Source of the DNA: JBAZMA01 sp041649995
GTDB lineage: Bacteria; Omnitrophota; Gorgyraeia; Velamenicoccales; Velamenicoccaceae
Reading direction: 5' to 3'
Assembly: GCA_041649995.1 (NCBI GenBank)
Contig: JBAZMA010000016.1
Coordinates: 1-35,498 of the forward strand
Length of the DNA stretch: 35,498 bases
The notes below the pieces were generated by a model, which searched no databases, was not told the DNA's origin, and saw only the letters and a program-made list of their open reading frames with translations. Every line of letters begins with the position of its first letter. The stretch's first letter is position 1. Shown here piece after piece: positions 11,201 through 18,270 of this stretch. A program made the translations under genes and the position numbers.

Positions 11201-12797
11201 CCGTCGAGATCTCCTGGATCTTAAACTGCAGCAGGAAGTTGGTGGTGTACGAGAGGCACTGCAGCGGCGTGAAGACCGGCCAGTTGTAGTAGATGATCGC
11301 CTGCAGCCACCCGATCCAATCGTTGATCATGCCGTACTTGCATCCCGGGTCGGTCGTGAGGACGATCGTCGCGAACGTGCTGCGGATGTAGTCCCACTCG
11401 CAGATGACGGTCTCGCCGACCGCGAAGAAGAAGTCCTCGATGACGCCCGCCGTCCGGTCGGTCACGCGGTCGATCCACCACGACCAGTCGCGCAACTCGC
11501 AGTTCGTCTTGTCCGTGCACGGCATCGTCTGCACGCCGCCGGCCACGCCGCCCGGCACGGCGGCGACGTTGGCGCACGTCCGGTTGCGGAAGACGTACGC
11601 GTACTTGGACGAGACGTCGACGATGGCGCACGTCGCCGTTGCCACCGGCGGCGGGGTCGCGCAGAGCGTCGCGAGCGGCGTGCACGCGGTGGTGCCCATC
11701 AGCGGCAGGCCGATCGTGCGCGTCTCGCCCTCCCAGCAGTGCGCGTCGACCATGCCCGTCGGCCTGAGCCACCACTCGAGCTTGGTGCAGTTGAAGCCCG
11801 AGCACGCGCAGGTGGTCACGCTGAGGTTGGCCGCGGCCGCCGCGTCGCACGTCGCGCCGCTGACGGCGTCGCACATCTCGACGTTGAACGAGTGCGCGAC
11901 GCGCATCACCTCCGTCGTGAAGCTGTCCAATATGCGCTTCCACCCGGTCACGAACGTCGTCGCCGTCGACCGCAGCAGCTCCGCCGTCGTGTTGTGGCAC
12001 CCCGCGCAAGTTCCGGCCAGATGATCGCCGATGTTCGGACAGTACGCCGTGTCGAACAGCGTGCACCCGTCGAGCAGCCAGTCCGTCCGATCCCACGTCA
12101 GCAAGTGCTGATAGTAGCACGACTTTGAGAACAGGTCGAGGCGGATCAACGTCATGGTCACGTTCTTGAGCGCCAGGATCCACGTGCTGCCCATCGGGAA
12201 GACGGGCGGGGGGAACGCGAGACCGTCAAAGTAGAAGAGGTCCAGCGAGCTGATGATCTGCTGCAGGAACGGAATCTCGACCTGCGCCGGCCCGAAGCGC
12301 AGACCGGACGCGTTGGCGGGCGCGAACACCACGTCGACAAGAACGTAGTCGAACCAGATGTCCACGAGCCGCGAGAACTTGTCCGTCGTGAACGGCGCGG
12401 CAGCGACGATCTTGCTCTCGTCGACCCGGTCGTAGAATGGGTCGATGATCTGGTGCTGCCACATCTCGTTCCACCACACGAACAACGTGTTCACGAAGAA
12501 GTCGCGGAGCGGGTGCAGCACGTACGTGACGATCGCGTCGATCATCGGGAAGATGGCCGACTCGTACGTCGCGTCGATCGCGCCCATGCACGTCCGCGGC
12601 GCGAGGACGGGAAACAGCCCGACGAGGATGATCGACGTCAGGATGATGATGAACACGACCGAACCGAGCGACGTGAACTTGTTGACCACGTTCGTCATGC
12701 CGCTCCAGATGGCGGTGGCGACGGTGGTCGTCGCCTGCACCATGGTCTGGACGAGCGTGAGAACGACCGCAAATAGGGGTGCCAGGAATGTGGCCAT
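5202..12797 (-). CDS. Giant multi-pass Cys-rich membrane protein, probable virion or host-surface glycoprotein
   Basis: 2531 aa from ATG 12797, the largest gene here. Residues 3-23 and 45-65 are hydrophobic spans. Further aromatic-rich hydrophobic stretches are scattered through the protein, and a cluster of strong membrane segments occupies residues ~2300-2350, ~2356-2396 and ~2444-2490. The tail is short and basic, with an Ala/Pro-rich end. The central ~2000 residues are rich in Cys (for example CAGCHNTT, CACSGFNCT, CPDMCVACADSD) and Trp/Tyr, and carry well over a dozen N-x-S/T sequons, typical of a disulfide-bonded ectodomain in the secretory pathway. A less hydrophobic Ala/Arg/Pro-rich region lies around residues 1600-2080. 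No known fusion or attachment domain was recognised. Its size, single exon and glycoprotein character suggest a virion envelope or entry protein (inference). Confidence 0.85.
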   Translation of the reverse strand: MATFLAPLFAVVLTLVQTMVQATTTVATAIWSGMTNVVNKFTSLGSVVFIIILTSIILVGLFPVLAPRTCMGAIDATYESAIFPMIDAIVTYVLHPLRDFFVNTLFVWWNEMWQHQIIDPFYDRVDESKIVAAAPFTTDKFSRLVDIWFDYVLVDVVFAPANASGLRFGPAQVEIPFLQQIISSLDLFYFDGLAFPPPVFPMGSTWILALKNVTMTLIRLDLFSKSCYYQHLLTWDRTDWLLDGCTLFDTAYCPNIGDHLAGTCAGCHNTTAELLRSTATTFVTGWKRILDSFTTEVMRVAHSFNVEMCDAVSGATCDAAAAANLSVTTCACSGFNCTKLEWWLRPTGMVDAHCWEGETRTIGLPLMGTTACTPLATLCATPPPVATATCAIVDVSSKYAYVFRNRTCANVAAVPGGVAGGVQTMPCTDKTNCELRDWSWWIDRVTDRTAGVIEDFFFAVGETVICEWDYIRSTFATIVLTTDPGCKYGMINDWIGWLQAIIYYNWPVFTPLQCLSYTTNFLLQFKIQEISTGIWTMIQVYREIITSIFDGTILTRSCYFCTAVRQPDRPCAALERKIDTTCTDGVGSIFITGARCSDAGFRSSNPSSTSCSPLPCTSSESDISMCHFFAGASCVDSQYCAPTCVDAMTVTHVGSVTPTCTEYNSGCWAIGSGICLMFEGCDTFDGCSATNCHRYTDRFWAALNGTVYGPSYNLLLWFGVDEPDVRATLAFWNTWFSAMQCLTNNLKAFVGFLVLLADPGCTSVGPTEQIDYFLNTVFGDVIGCLAVWGDFFAAVGSEWLHLRINEYVANLKALLPDLWNLAFMHSNSYYCNIWAELIIIARVDELTPREWIFAGCPGFRGGECDLTWRDAQSTSFISGTGNVLPGMEFGDPYGDIVLSLGVDLCNVTQMAFDAIGIPDWVTIPATNILYAVFRLATDLTINFVRNIMGFFVLFSGDCNSYSVSGQHPLAVTYFLSTDVLLWYINVPINFLIEVVVNIWDIIETAIITLIRQFDLIGWVFDAAEDIAIMSYCFSRNVNISGTLYKTNALHIPNMPECAGTWPDEYYPGLGCALHRCWNYTWQCVIYSDTVSSNANNWVRRTYHWFGDVFANEFVGDVVYGVLYFVNAIVCPFNCWINICSECGFFQKFPCVFACLSPPYLYGCISTHGTDGQIESFLLDAYEYNCPDMCVACADSDHNWECMAECLLSHGKYDMTTHPRTLGIWDEHVVSTTICPNRLSREGVLYARESHTIDPTGYNFYEWTAAKNFEAPFNLESPVNVYGKLRSIMSFGFITDAQAVLPDYAPGYEPDDAGSPWDIYTDTNYWGYGNGWSDNPTWMGRSPKTRWWIYKALRAEEFCASACENSAVYAAASSVDKIEYAAACRAFRTHLGMSTSTGLSDVFFDDCLVASNEASMRHAIWNDYSAFSDKTIWCGGLTLYNTPESETDYRYRSFWNYLSDIECSTKPDGKTLIRRLAFGEPEQAPELARVLWNTYLTPMTRWLYPSIDKFSGGEDGGVWDPPAMPGRAVCDNNDGRGSNRHWKPYFASNTTLNRIASPNGPGYSHAFYNQWWIVTASSSFTPFTHCVFDADGIPVFGAHEVNVPGYVYNYVQSHFYNRSLLSTRAVPKERPTIPSAPSRAELEARLRDARDGGRKRGMLSARAWQVHDEDPAMYKMFEAAYLRTRMHGTHTEPYRDPVRFAATIATQKCPDVVNATGRPDCYCARWLGDCANANTSYGVNGSRPFYERATFRYCARMWDAYETAPTDAARGDALALLCITDASMPLADRAGAVLRSALEPAPNTADVDPTARLLDPSILVPELPGLLVPPGRRFANTLREGTAAVIDAVGSAYTDSWLDRGIRSAVLIRDSGADKTNPTLGLEWAAETLRGLRSAQGPGEARLAASAGPRPPTLWTTAPPTHTHGISYDRMGRSPVGRLADIALTVIENEIDARRSFRAAKPAEPETRASETASASTGASFASTIESVRTSLTALIGGDSERPRRRPDGLTTGAARRIREMTSAIEAGSDYGDPRAGPGFLRWVKFGEPAPPPNRPIVRTDPFVLFGDMANATTDAVADIAERLIANFINETGWFNGTRGRRFAFARPHTGLAAPEAVAFTGADAFFRLFGGWIEDLFADLVEKVDGDAWRQTLTDIGEWLRDIVVCEYPTQVNTTRPYNIFCIPRVPEGLFMSTPLGPYTPAQVGWAPELITVQCINEDYPDRVRYGRYWYMHKNNCKFNDSYTPLRTSCPTSPWCPRDYDPTVVHMDIIDAGLMLVDKAAALAYKILYPALVNPGAGSIDRVHWLINFVLLVFIPRPLAALIMIVAPFQFIATLGEILGWVLGVWYGIEGGVLWPTVLVVIIWYAVTSIYNVAFWCVYAPYFIWGGLRWAYPDLIGWLATGTCAITNTGATWWMPYAEEACTRLSAVADHGNEAAYNQVWGLYFAKTMTITLLMFLFSVGVAIIAVAFVVATGIVVYNIYILVRLELNRARVARTERDARRAHIRIDNVHAGVVSGALGAPPPAATPVPS

Positions 12798-12934
12798 TCA
12801 GATACAAAAAAATGTTATGCTTGTTGCTCGGTTGGCGAATGGTGACGAAATTTGCAACGAGCGTGCTTATCTCGGTTTTCTATACGCGAAACCCCCCAAA
12901 GCGACGATTCTGGTATTTTTTTTAAAGCCACCTC
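12798..12934. promoter_or_regulatory. Divergent A/T-rich promoter region
   Basis: 137 bp between the divergent starts at 12797 (-) and 12935 (+). It contains an A7 run next to the minus start, a GACGAAATTTGC stretch, a short C6 run and a T8 run (around 12917) just before the + gene. No defined box can be assigned. Confidence 0.35.
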
Positions 12935-13099
12935 ATGCATGGGTACGTCATTGCAGTGGCCATCGCCACATTTGCCGTCGTCCGCGTGACGCTATTCGAC
13001 GACGCGAAAACGGGTGCGGTCATCATCATCGCCACGCTCGCGTGCTTCTTCGCCGTGCTCGGCGAACGCGATTTGGCCGACCGCAATCTCCCCGGATGA
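12935..13099 (+). CDS. Small two-span membrane protein (54 aa)
   Basis: ATG 12935 to TGA 13097-13099. The peptide begins MHGYVIAVAIATFAVV, a hydrophobic segment at about residues 4-16. A short polar loop with acidic and basic residues (TLFDDAKTG) follows, then a second hydrophobic segment at about residues 28-43 (AVIIIATLACFFAVLG) and a charged tail. Two membrane segments joined by a short turn make a hairpin-type miniprotein, common among virion membrane proteins. It fills an otherwise empty gap and is preceded by a T-rich stretch. No family recognised; coding status rests on composition and position. Confidence 0.5.
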   Translation: MHGYVIAVAIATFAVVRVTLFDDAKTGAVIIIATLACFFAVLGERDLADRNLPG

Positions 13100-13198
13100 C
13101 CCGACACGGCCAAATTGGAATGTGAATTTACGGGTTTAAAATGGGATGTCTTCCAATTGTGTGGGGGTCGGCAATAGAGAAAAAACAGCACGACGACG

Positions 13199-14785
13199 AT
13201 GGCCGATACCAAGACAATCCACATCCAAGTGAAGGGTGTCCCCGACTTTGACGTAGCCATACCCAACTCTGCGACGTACGCCGACGTTGCGCGGCACGTC
13301 GAAACGCGCACCGGCATCCCAGCGGACACGCAGAGCATGCGTCGCGAACGTGTGGTGATCGGCGACCGCGGGTCCATCCCATCCGACGGCGAGACGGTGA
13401 CCGTAGTCCGCACGAGCATCGCCGGGAAGGATCCCGACGGAGTGTCCGTGCGGATCCACAATGGCGGGTCCGAACTCGGGGGCGAGGGAACTGGCGCGAC
13501 GATCGTGTTCGCCATCGATCCGAACACCACGGTGCGCGGACTGCTCGACGTGCTCAGAATGCCAACGTATGGATGTCGGGTCATCACCGTCAATGGCGTG
13601 CACGTGCTCGCGGACAACGAGGTGCTCGTCCCGCACTATGGCGCCATGGAAGCTGTGCATGTGTACGTGGTGCCGGCCACGGTATGCACGTATGTTCCGG
13701 TACGCATCTCGCATGGACCGCACGACCTGACGATCGCCGCAGATGTGTATGGACCAATCTCCGAGCTGCGCGAGACTGCGACGCGCAAGTTTGGGTTATC
13801 CAACCCCGGCACGCTCGTGATGCGCGTCGCGTATCTCTGCGGACACACGGCTTCATACGTTCTCGGTGCCGCTGGCATGTCGACCGTTTTCGAGGCCTGG
13901 ACACATCGTTCCGACAGGGGCATCTACGTCGTAGCGAGGTTCGAGCTCTTGGGTCCCGTTCCCGCACCGTCGCCGGTATCAAGCACGTTCACCGTGCACG
14001 TCAAGAAACTCGGCGCCGACACGCAACGTCGCGCCGTGCAGGTGCGTCCCACCGACACGATGGCCGATCTCGAGCGCAATGTCGCCGACTTCGTGGGCAT
14101 TCCGCCGGGACGCCAGATCATCGCACGCGGCGGATGCACATTCCTTGACCGGGACACAATGGCCGAAGCGGGTATCAAACCCGGCGACAGTCTGGACGTG
14201 CTCGACGTGTCAATCGCAGCATCGGCCAGGGTACTGCTCGGACAAATCTCGGACAGCGTGGGAATGTTCGGACCGTTGTCCGGCATGGCGCGCGGGTGCG
14301 ATGCCGATCTGCGCAAATTCGTCATCGGGGGTTTGGGTGGCAGCGCCACCGCGAAATACGGCGCGAGCAGACCGTTGCTGGTCATCAAACGTCAGGACGC
14401 CGCTGCGATCGGCCGGAAGATCGGAACCTTCATGTACGTCCGCGAGGACAGCGGCGAACCCATCCGCGACGACGGCATGACGCTCGACGAACTGAAGATT
14501 GTGAGGGGGACCCGTCTGCGGCGCGTCGATGTGCCCGCCGTGCCAAAGATCCTCATGACCATCCGCAGGACCTCTGGGGACGCCATCACCATGCACGTCC
14601 ATCCCCGTGCCGGCGTTGCTCACACCATGATCAAGATCCGCGACAAGACTGGCGGCAGAACCGGCATCAAGCCGCGCCGCCAAAAGCTCTCGTTCGGGGG
14701 CAGGCCACTCGAACGCGGCAAGACCCTCGACGAGTACGGCATCACCGAGGGCGGCGTGGTGGATCTCGAGGTTCTGCCCAATTGA
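13199..14785 (+). CDS. Multi-domain ubiquitin-like protein
   Basis: 528 aa from ATG 13199. The C-terminal domain (about residues 450-526) aligns well with ubiquitin: a first strand KILMTIRRTSGDAITM, a central helix with the TMIKIRDKTG pattern, QKLSFGGRPLERGKTLDEYGI matching the [20 protein letters not shown] region, and a last strand VVDLEVLPN. It stops there, so the di-glycine tail needed for conjugation is absent. A second clear unit lies at residues 263-337 and another at 5-73; 82-158 and 165-248 look like more divergent copies. Residues 341-445 are less clear. The protein is therefore a string of non-processable ubiquitin-like folds, a likely scaffold or decoy for ubiquitin-binding host proteins (inference). 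It is followed closely by the ankyrin gene on the same strand. Confidence 0.85.
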   Translation: MADTKTIHIQVKGVPDFDVAIPNSATYADVARHVETRTGIPADTQSMRRERVVIGDRGSIPSDGETVTVVRTSIAGKDPDGVSVRIHNGGSELGGEGTGATIVFAIDPNTTVRGLLDVLRMPTYGCRVITVNGVHVLADNEVLVPHYGAMEAVHVYVVPATVCTYVPVRISHGPHDLTIAADVYGPISELRETATRKFGLSNPGTLVMRVAYLCGHTASYVLGAAGMSTVFEAWTHRSDRGIYVVARFELLGPVPAPSPVSSTFTVHVKKLGADTQRRAVQVRPTDTMADLERNVADFVGIPPGRQIIARGGCTFLDRDTMAEAGIKPGDSLDVLDVSIAASARVLLGQISDSVGMFGPLSGMARGCDADLRKFVIGGLGGSATAKYGASRPLLVIKRQDAAAIGRKIGTFMYVREDSGEPIRDDGMTLDELKIVRGTRLRRVDVPAVPKILMTIRRTSGDAITMHVHPRAGVAHTMIKIRDKTGGRTGIKPRRQKLSFGGRPLERGKTLDEYGITEGGVVDLEVLPN

Positions 14786-14811
14786 ACCACGGAAAAAAAA
14801 GATAAAAACAA

Positions 14812-15393
14812 ATGAGCGATGGGGTTGGAATATGGACATGCGGGGACACCGCAGTGATAGCACCCCGCCAATGCTTCCGGGTAGACTCGAAAGATAAAAA
14901 TACACTGCATTATGCATGCAGATACAGCATGGACAATCGCGTGCTGAGGTTGCTCGCACTCGGGACGGATCCGAATTTATGGGATCTCTACGGATCCACG
15001 CCACTCAGCCTGGCGATTCGGCATGGCACCATCCGCACCGTAAGAAATTTGTTGAACCATGACGCGGATCCCAACATGGACGATCTGTCCGAGCAGTCCC
15101 CACTGATGTTCGCGTTCCGCGAACGGCACGACGAAATGGTCAACGCCATATTGGATGCGGGCGGGCGCCCACACACCGACTCGAGGTTCGACCGCGACAG
15201 CGAATGCTATAAAAGTTGCGAACGGCTGGTCGAAGAACGGCAGACGCGGTTGGGCACAATTCTCCGCGCCCAAGTCCCGCGACTCGGCGCAGAGAGTCCG
15301 GCATCGCTCCTTGCGGGGTTTCCCGAGATCTCTCGGGCCATCGTGGTGATGGCGCTGCCGTTCAAGACGAAACTTGACCCGGCGCTACCATGA
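14812..15393 (+). CDS. Short ankyrin-repeat protein
   Basis: 193 aa from ATG 14812, preceded by an A-rich leader. Residues ~28-115 form about three ankyrin repeats: KNTLHYACRYSMDNRVLRLL, then GSTPLSLAIRHGTIRTVRNL with LNHDADPN, then QSPLMFAFRERHDEMVNAIL with DAGG. The N-terminus has no signal peptide, and the C-terminal ~75 residues have no recognised domain and no F-box/PRANC. Ankyrin repeats mediate protein binding. The repeat style resembles that of the 606-aa ankyrin protein at 20683-22503, so the two probably share ancestry. It lies 26 bp after the ubiquitin-like gene and may be expressed with it. Confidence 0.85.
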   Translation: MSDGVGIWTCGDTAVIAPRQCFRVDSKDKNTLHYACRYSMDNRVLRLLALGTDPNLWDLYGSTPLSLAIRHGTIRTVRNLLNHDADPNMDDLSEQSPLMFAFRERHDEMVNAILDAGGRPHTDSRFDRDSECYKSCERLVEERQTRLGTILRAQVPRLGAESPASLLAGFPEISRAIVVMALPFKTKLDPALP

Positions 15394-15463
15394 ACGACCG
15401 AGCAATTGGCTTCCCGCACGGCGATAGAACAAACGACCACGCAAAACCGAACAGACAAACACA

Positions 15464-15982
15464 ATGACAATGTACCGCGACGGCGGACGGGATCTGTTGG
15501 AGCCGGCGATAATGAAGGCTCTGTCCATGCGCATGTCGTGCAATTGCCAGGACTGCGTGTCCATCGGGAACGTGCTACGCGAGACGGCCGAGGGTGGCCT
15601 CCGCCGTGCGCCGGAACTGCAGACCACGATCGGCCAGCTTGCACACGCTGGCGGCGAGTTCACGGCGGTGTTCGGGTGGCGCCAGAGCGATCCCCACGGG
15701 ATACCGGCCGTCCGCGCGGGGGTTGCCGTCGGGCCAGAGTGCGCAAAGTGCGCGGGGGCGCTCCCATGCAGAGCGTCGGCACCGCGGCGGTTCGCGGTCT
15801 CGCCGACGCACGCCATCGTTGCGTATGCGTATCTGTGCGCGACGGTTGACCTCGACGCGTGGCGGCTCAAGATCGGGGCCGGCGAGTGCGCGATCGAGGA
15901 GGCGACGACCATCATATTCGAAGCGTATTGGTGGTGCCGTCTGGTTGCCATGTACGGCACGGCCACGCGACCGCAACAATGA
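15464..15982 (+). CDS. Small Cys-containing protein of unknown function
   Basis: 172 aa from ATG 15464; a second in-frame ATG lies two codons later. A CNCQDC cluster sits near residue 26 and a CAKCAGALPC cluster near the middle, so it may bind zinc, though the spacing matches no family I know. The C-terminal third is helical and hydrophobic but lacks a convincing membrane span. It is the last + gene before a convergent boundary: the next gene's stop lies 19 bp away, across an A7 run. No function is proposed. Confidence 0.65.
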   Translation: MTMYRDGGRDLLEPAIMKALSMRMSCNCQDCVSIGNVLRETAEGGLRRAPELQTTIGQLAHAGGEFTAVFGWRQSDPHGIPAVRAGVAVGPECAKCAGALPCRASAPRRFAVSPTHAIVAYAYLCATVDLDAWRLKIGAGECAIEEATTIIFEAYWWCRLVAMYGTATRPQQ

Positions 15983-16001
15983 AAAAAACACAACATCAAT
16001 T

Positions 16002-16877
16002 TCATGGTATATTTTGATCCCTGGCCAACAGCATGGCGTGGTCACATTCGACCTGCGATATCGCCGCCCACACCTCCCGCAGCCGCGCATTTGTGGCCGT
16101 CCGCGCGTACGACGCGTACAGCGCGCCGGCGGCCGGTTCGGCTTCCTCCGCGGCTGCGATGGACAGCCAATAGTCCGCGTCGCGGTCAGATGTCGCGAAC
16201 ACTGGCGCATCGCCCTCGTCGTCTTCGTCATCGTCGTCATCTTCGTCTGTGTCTGGGCGCACGCTCCGGTACAACTTCTCGAACACGCGACCGTGTTCGG
16301 TTTCCGCCTCGGACAGCCGCACGAACGACTCGGCAAGGTCGTGATGCGACGCCGCGTCGCGGGACGCCTTGACCAACGATGCCAGATGCTGGTAACGCGC
16401 GGCGTCGAGCATCTCGGCTTTGATCGAAGCCTTCAGATGCTCCCGCTCGCTGCGCGTGATGCACACGCCCCTCATGTCGTTGGGGTCGTTTGGCTGTTGC
16501 TCGGCCGGCACGACATGCGTCCCCGCGGAACCGCAGAACGGACACTCGGCCGGCCGCGTTTCGGCGATCGTCACCTCTCCGCAGATCTTGCACTTCCACC
16601 GCGTGAGGCGCCGCATGTCGCGGACCGGTTCGGCTTCCGCCGCTTTGGAGACGAGCGCAATGATCTGCCTGGCAGCGGCCGCGGCGGTGTCGTGCACGCC
16701 GTACAACGCGTGGCCCCGCTGGTACGCTGCAGTGGCGATGGCCTCCTGCCGCGAGACGACGTACGATACACCCGTAACGTCGGTGACGGTCCGACTCAAC
16801 ACGGCATATTGCTGCCGCCCCACGCGATGGATCATGAACACGGGCACACATTTCAACGATGGTTGACGCGTCGTCAT
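16002..16877 (-). CDS. Rubrerythrin-like protein: rubredoxin plus ferritin-like diiron domain
   Basis: 291 aa from ATG 16877. Residues 94-116 form a rubredoxin-type iron site, WKCKICG (C96, C99) and CPFCG (C112, C115). Residues ~147-285 form a ferritin-like four-helix region with candidate diiron ligands: E155 with nearby Y162/H164, E192-T-E-H195, E244/E245, and E277-C-D-H280. The two ExxH motifs are the hallmark of rubrerythrin, a peroxide reductase. Two features are unusual. The rubredoxin module precedes the diiron domain, the reverse of classical rubrerythrin. An Asp/Glu run (residues 209-222) is inserted between the helix pairs. The first ~90 residues are an extra domain of unknown role. 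A role against host oxidative stress is an inference. Confidence 0.75.
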   Translation of the reverse strand: MTTRQPSLKCVPVFMIHRVGRQQYAVLSRTVTDVTGVSYVVSRQEAIATAAYQRGHALYGVHDTAAAAARQIIALVSKAAEAEPVRDMRRLTRWKCKICGEVTIAETRPAECPFCGSAGTHVVPAEQQPNDPNDMRGVCITRSEREHLKASIKAEMLDAARYQHLASLVKASRDAASHHDLAESFVRLSEAETEHGRVFEKLYRSVRPDTDEDDDDDEDDEGDAPVFATSDRDADYWLSIAAAEEAEPAAGALYASYARTATNARLREVWAAISQVECDHAMLLARDQNIP

Positions 16878-16939
16878 ATTGCACTGGTCGAATATCCGGA
16901 ACGAATTGGTCGGTTGCGATTATGTTCAGTGGTCTTATT

Positions 16940-16954
16940 CCCCCCCCCCCCCCC
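16940..16954 (-). other. G15 homopolymer on the coding strand just 3' of a stop codon
   Basis: A run of 15 C on the + strand, G15 on the minus strand, begins 5 nt after the stop codon of the minus-strand gene ending at 16960. It belongs to a recurring class of 9-15-nt G tracts located 3' of stop codons in this window. Confidence 0.7.
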
Positions 16955-16959
16955 AAGGT

Positions 16960-17457
16960 TCACGACGACGCGACCGCGATGCGTGGCCGGACGATCTCAC
17001 CGCTGACTTGGTCAAATTTTACGTAATCTGCGAGGTGGCCATCAAACACCGCCTGCATGAGCGCCTGCTCGACGATTGTGTTCAGCCCCGACGCTGTCCA
17101 ACTGCGCAATGCCCGTGCCCATACGACCGCATCCACGCGACCGAGCACAGAGTCGACGTTGTGAAAGATGCGACAGCGCATTGTCTCGGCCGCGCTGGCG
17201 TGTTCACGGTAACACACTTGGTCAGAGTCGCACGCGAGCGGCGCCGGCGAATATGGGGCGTGGAACACGACGACAGATCCCCCTCCCGGGGTGTGCACGG
17301 CCTCGGGATCCCACGGTCGGCATTCCGCGAAACGCAGGATGTCTGTCCGGTCTGACGCGCGAAGAATTGGAGCATCTGAAAGGACGAGCACAGTCTTTCC
17401 ACGCTTGCTCGGGATGCTGGACACCACGCGCTCGATAGCAGATGACAGCGTATCCAT
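16960..17457 (-). CDS. Protein of unknown function (165 aa)
   Basis: Open from ATG 17457, preceded by an A/T-rich leader with AATAATTAAAC. It looks like a compact soluble alpha/beta protein, with alternating strands such as KTVLVLSDAP, GSVVVFHAPY and RVDAVVWARAL and a C-terminal helical part. SKRGKT (around residues 17-22) resembles a loose P-loop, but it lacks the upstream Gly pattern, so I do not call an NTPase. It lies on the same strand as the Snf7-like and terminase-fragment genes and is separated from the former by 65 bp. No family recognised. Confidence 0.6.
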   Translation of the reverse strand: MDTLSSAIERVVSSIPSKRGKTVLVLSDAPILRASDRTDILRFAECRPWDPEAVHTPGGGSVVVFHAPYSPAPLACDSDQVCYREHASAAETMRCRIFHNVDSVLGRVDAVVWARALRSWTASGLNTIVEQALMQAVFDGHLADYVKFDQVSGEIVRPRIAVASS

Positions 17458-17522
17458 GTTTAATTATTTGAACACGAAAAAAAAGTCGGTCTTTCTCCTC
17501 CCCCCTTTATCTCCCGGGTACT

Positions 17523-18236
17523 TCAAATTGGGGCGGGCCGCGCCGCGATCGATTGCTGTCCCGGTGGCGCGCCGCCGGCCGCCAACTCGTCGAGCTGGCG
17601 CTGGAGCGTCTCTCGTTCTACCGGCGACTCGGACTGGTAGTCGGCGCGCAGATCCATCGATAGGTCGGCCTGCTTCATGTGGGCCGCGACCGCGTCGAAC
17701 CGTCCCATCACCACGTCGAGCTGGCCGACCACGCGCAGCGCTTCGTCCGACACCACGCGCATGTTCGACCGCGCCAATTCCGACATTGCCTCGGACACGC
17801 ATTTACAGGTCTCGAGAGTCGTCCGCACGCACTCGAACTGCCGCGCGAGCGCGCAGATCTCGCCGATGCACGCGTTGACGTGGTTCCGCGATGCCAATTC
17901 GCTGATCGCCTGGTCCTTCTGTCCGCGTTTGTAAAACATCAGCGCCCGCGCCGAGTGCGCCTCGGCCCTCGCGGTGAATTCGTCCATCCGCGCCTCCAGG
18001 CCCCGCACCGCGCTGCTGATGTGTCCGACCGTCCACCGCAGCTGGAGATCGCGGTACCGCTGCACTCCCTTCCCGATCACATACGTCAGTGGCATGACCA
18101 GTATCACGGACACCTGCACCGTGGTTCGCCACACCACCGCTGCGGCGTCAACGATAACCTTGCCGGCCACATCGATGCTGTCGTCGCCTTCGACCTGCGC
18201 GTATACGTCGACCGCGGTGTGCAATTTTCGCGACAT
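17523..18236 (-). CDS. ESCRT-III (Snf7/CHMP)-like protein with an N-terminal hydrophobic anchor
   Basis: 237 aa from ATG 18236. Residues ~62-200 are almost entirely helical and follow the Snf7-family pattern: a first helix pair with a basic face, a segment HSARALMFYKRGQKDQAISE (the family's ...A..L.KKG.K..A...L stretch), an IGEICALARQFECVRTTLET helix, a VSEAMSELAR segment matching the EAMK..T.A helix, then a VVGQLDVVMGRFDAVA helix corresponding to the region that defines the acidic C-terminal half. A final short helix (RETLQRQLDELAA) resembles a regulatory tail. Residues ~31-55 are strongly hydrophobic and look like a membrane span, which cellular Snf7 proteins lack. ESCRT-III polymers cut membrane necks, so a role in envelopment or budding is plausible (inference). 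A different helical-bundle family is the main alternative. Confidence 0.55.
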   Translation of the reverse strand: MSRKLHTAVDVYAQVEGDDSIDVAGKVIVDAAAVVWRTTVQVSVILVMPLTYVIGKGVQRYRDLQLRWTVGHISSAVRGLEARMDEFTARAEAHSARALMFYKRGQKDQAISELASRNHVNACIGEICALARQFECVRTTLETCKCVSEAMSELARSNMRVVSDEALRVVGQLDVVMGRFDAVAAHMKQADLSMDLRADYQSESPVERETLQRQLDELAAGGAPPGQQSIAARPAPI

Positions 18237-18270
18237 CGCACGGGTTTTTTTAATGTCTCCGGAAGTGTAC

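Noticed and set aside
9207..12128. Long + strand open frame (about 970 codons) opposite the giant membrane protein
   Set aside because: Arg/Glu/Val-rich, low-complexity translation typical of an antisense frame in GC-rich DNA; the minus-strand frame has clear membrane and Cys patterns.
17391..17408. SKRGKT segment as a Walker A loop in the 165-aa protein
   Set aside because: It lacks the GxxxxGK[ST] pattern, and no Walker B partner is apparent.
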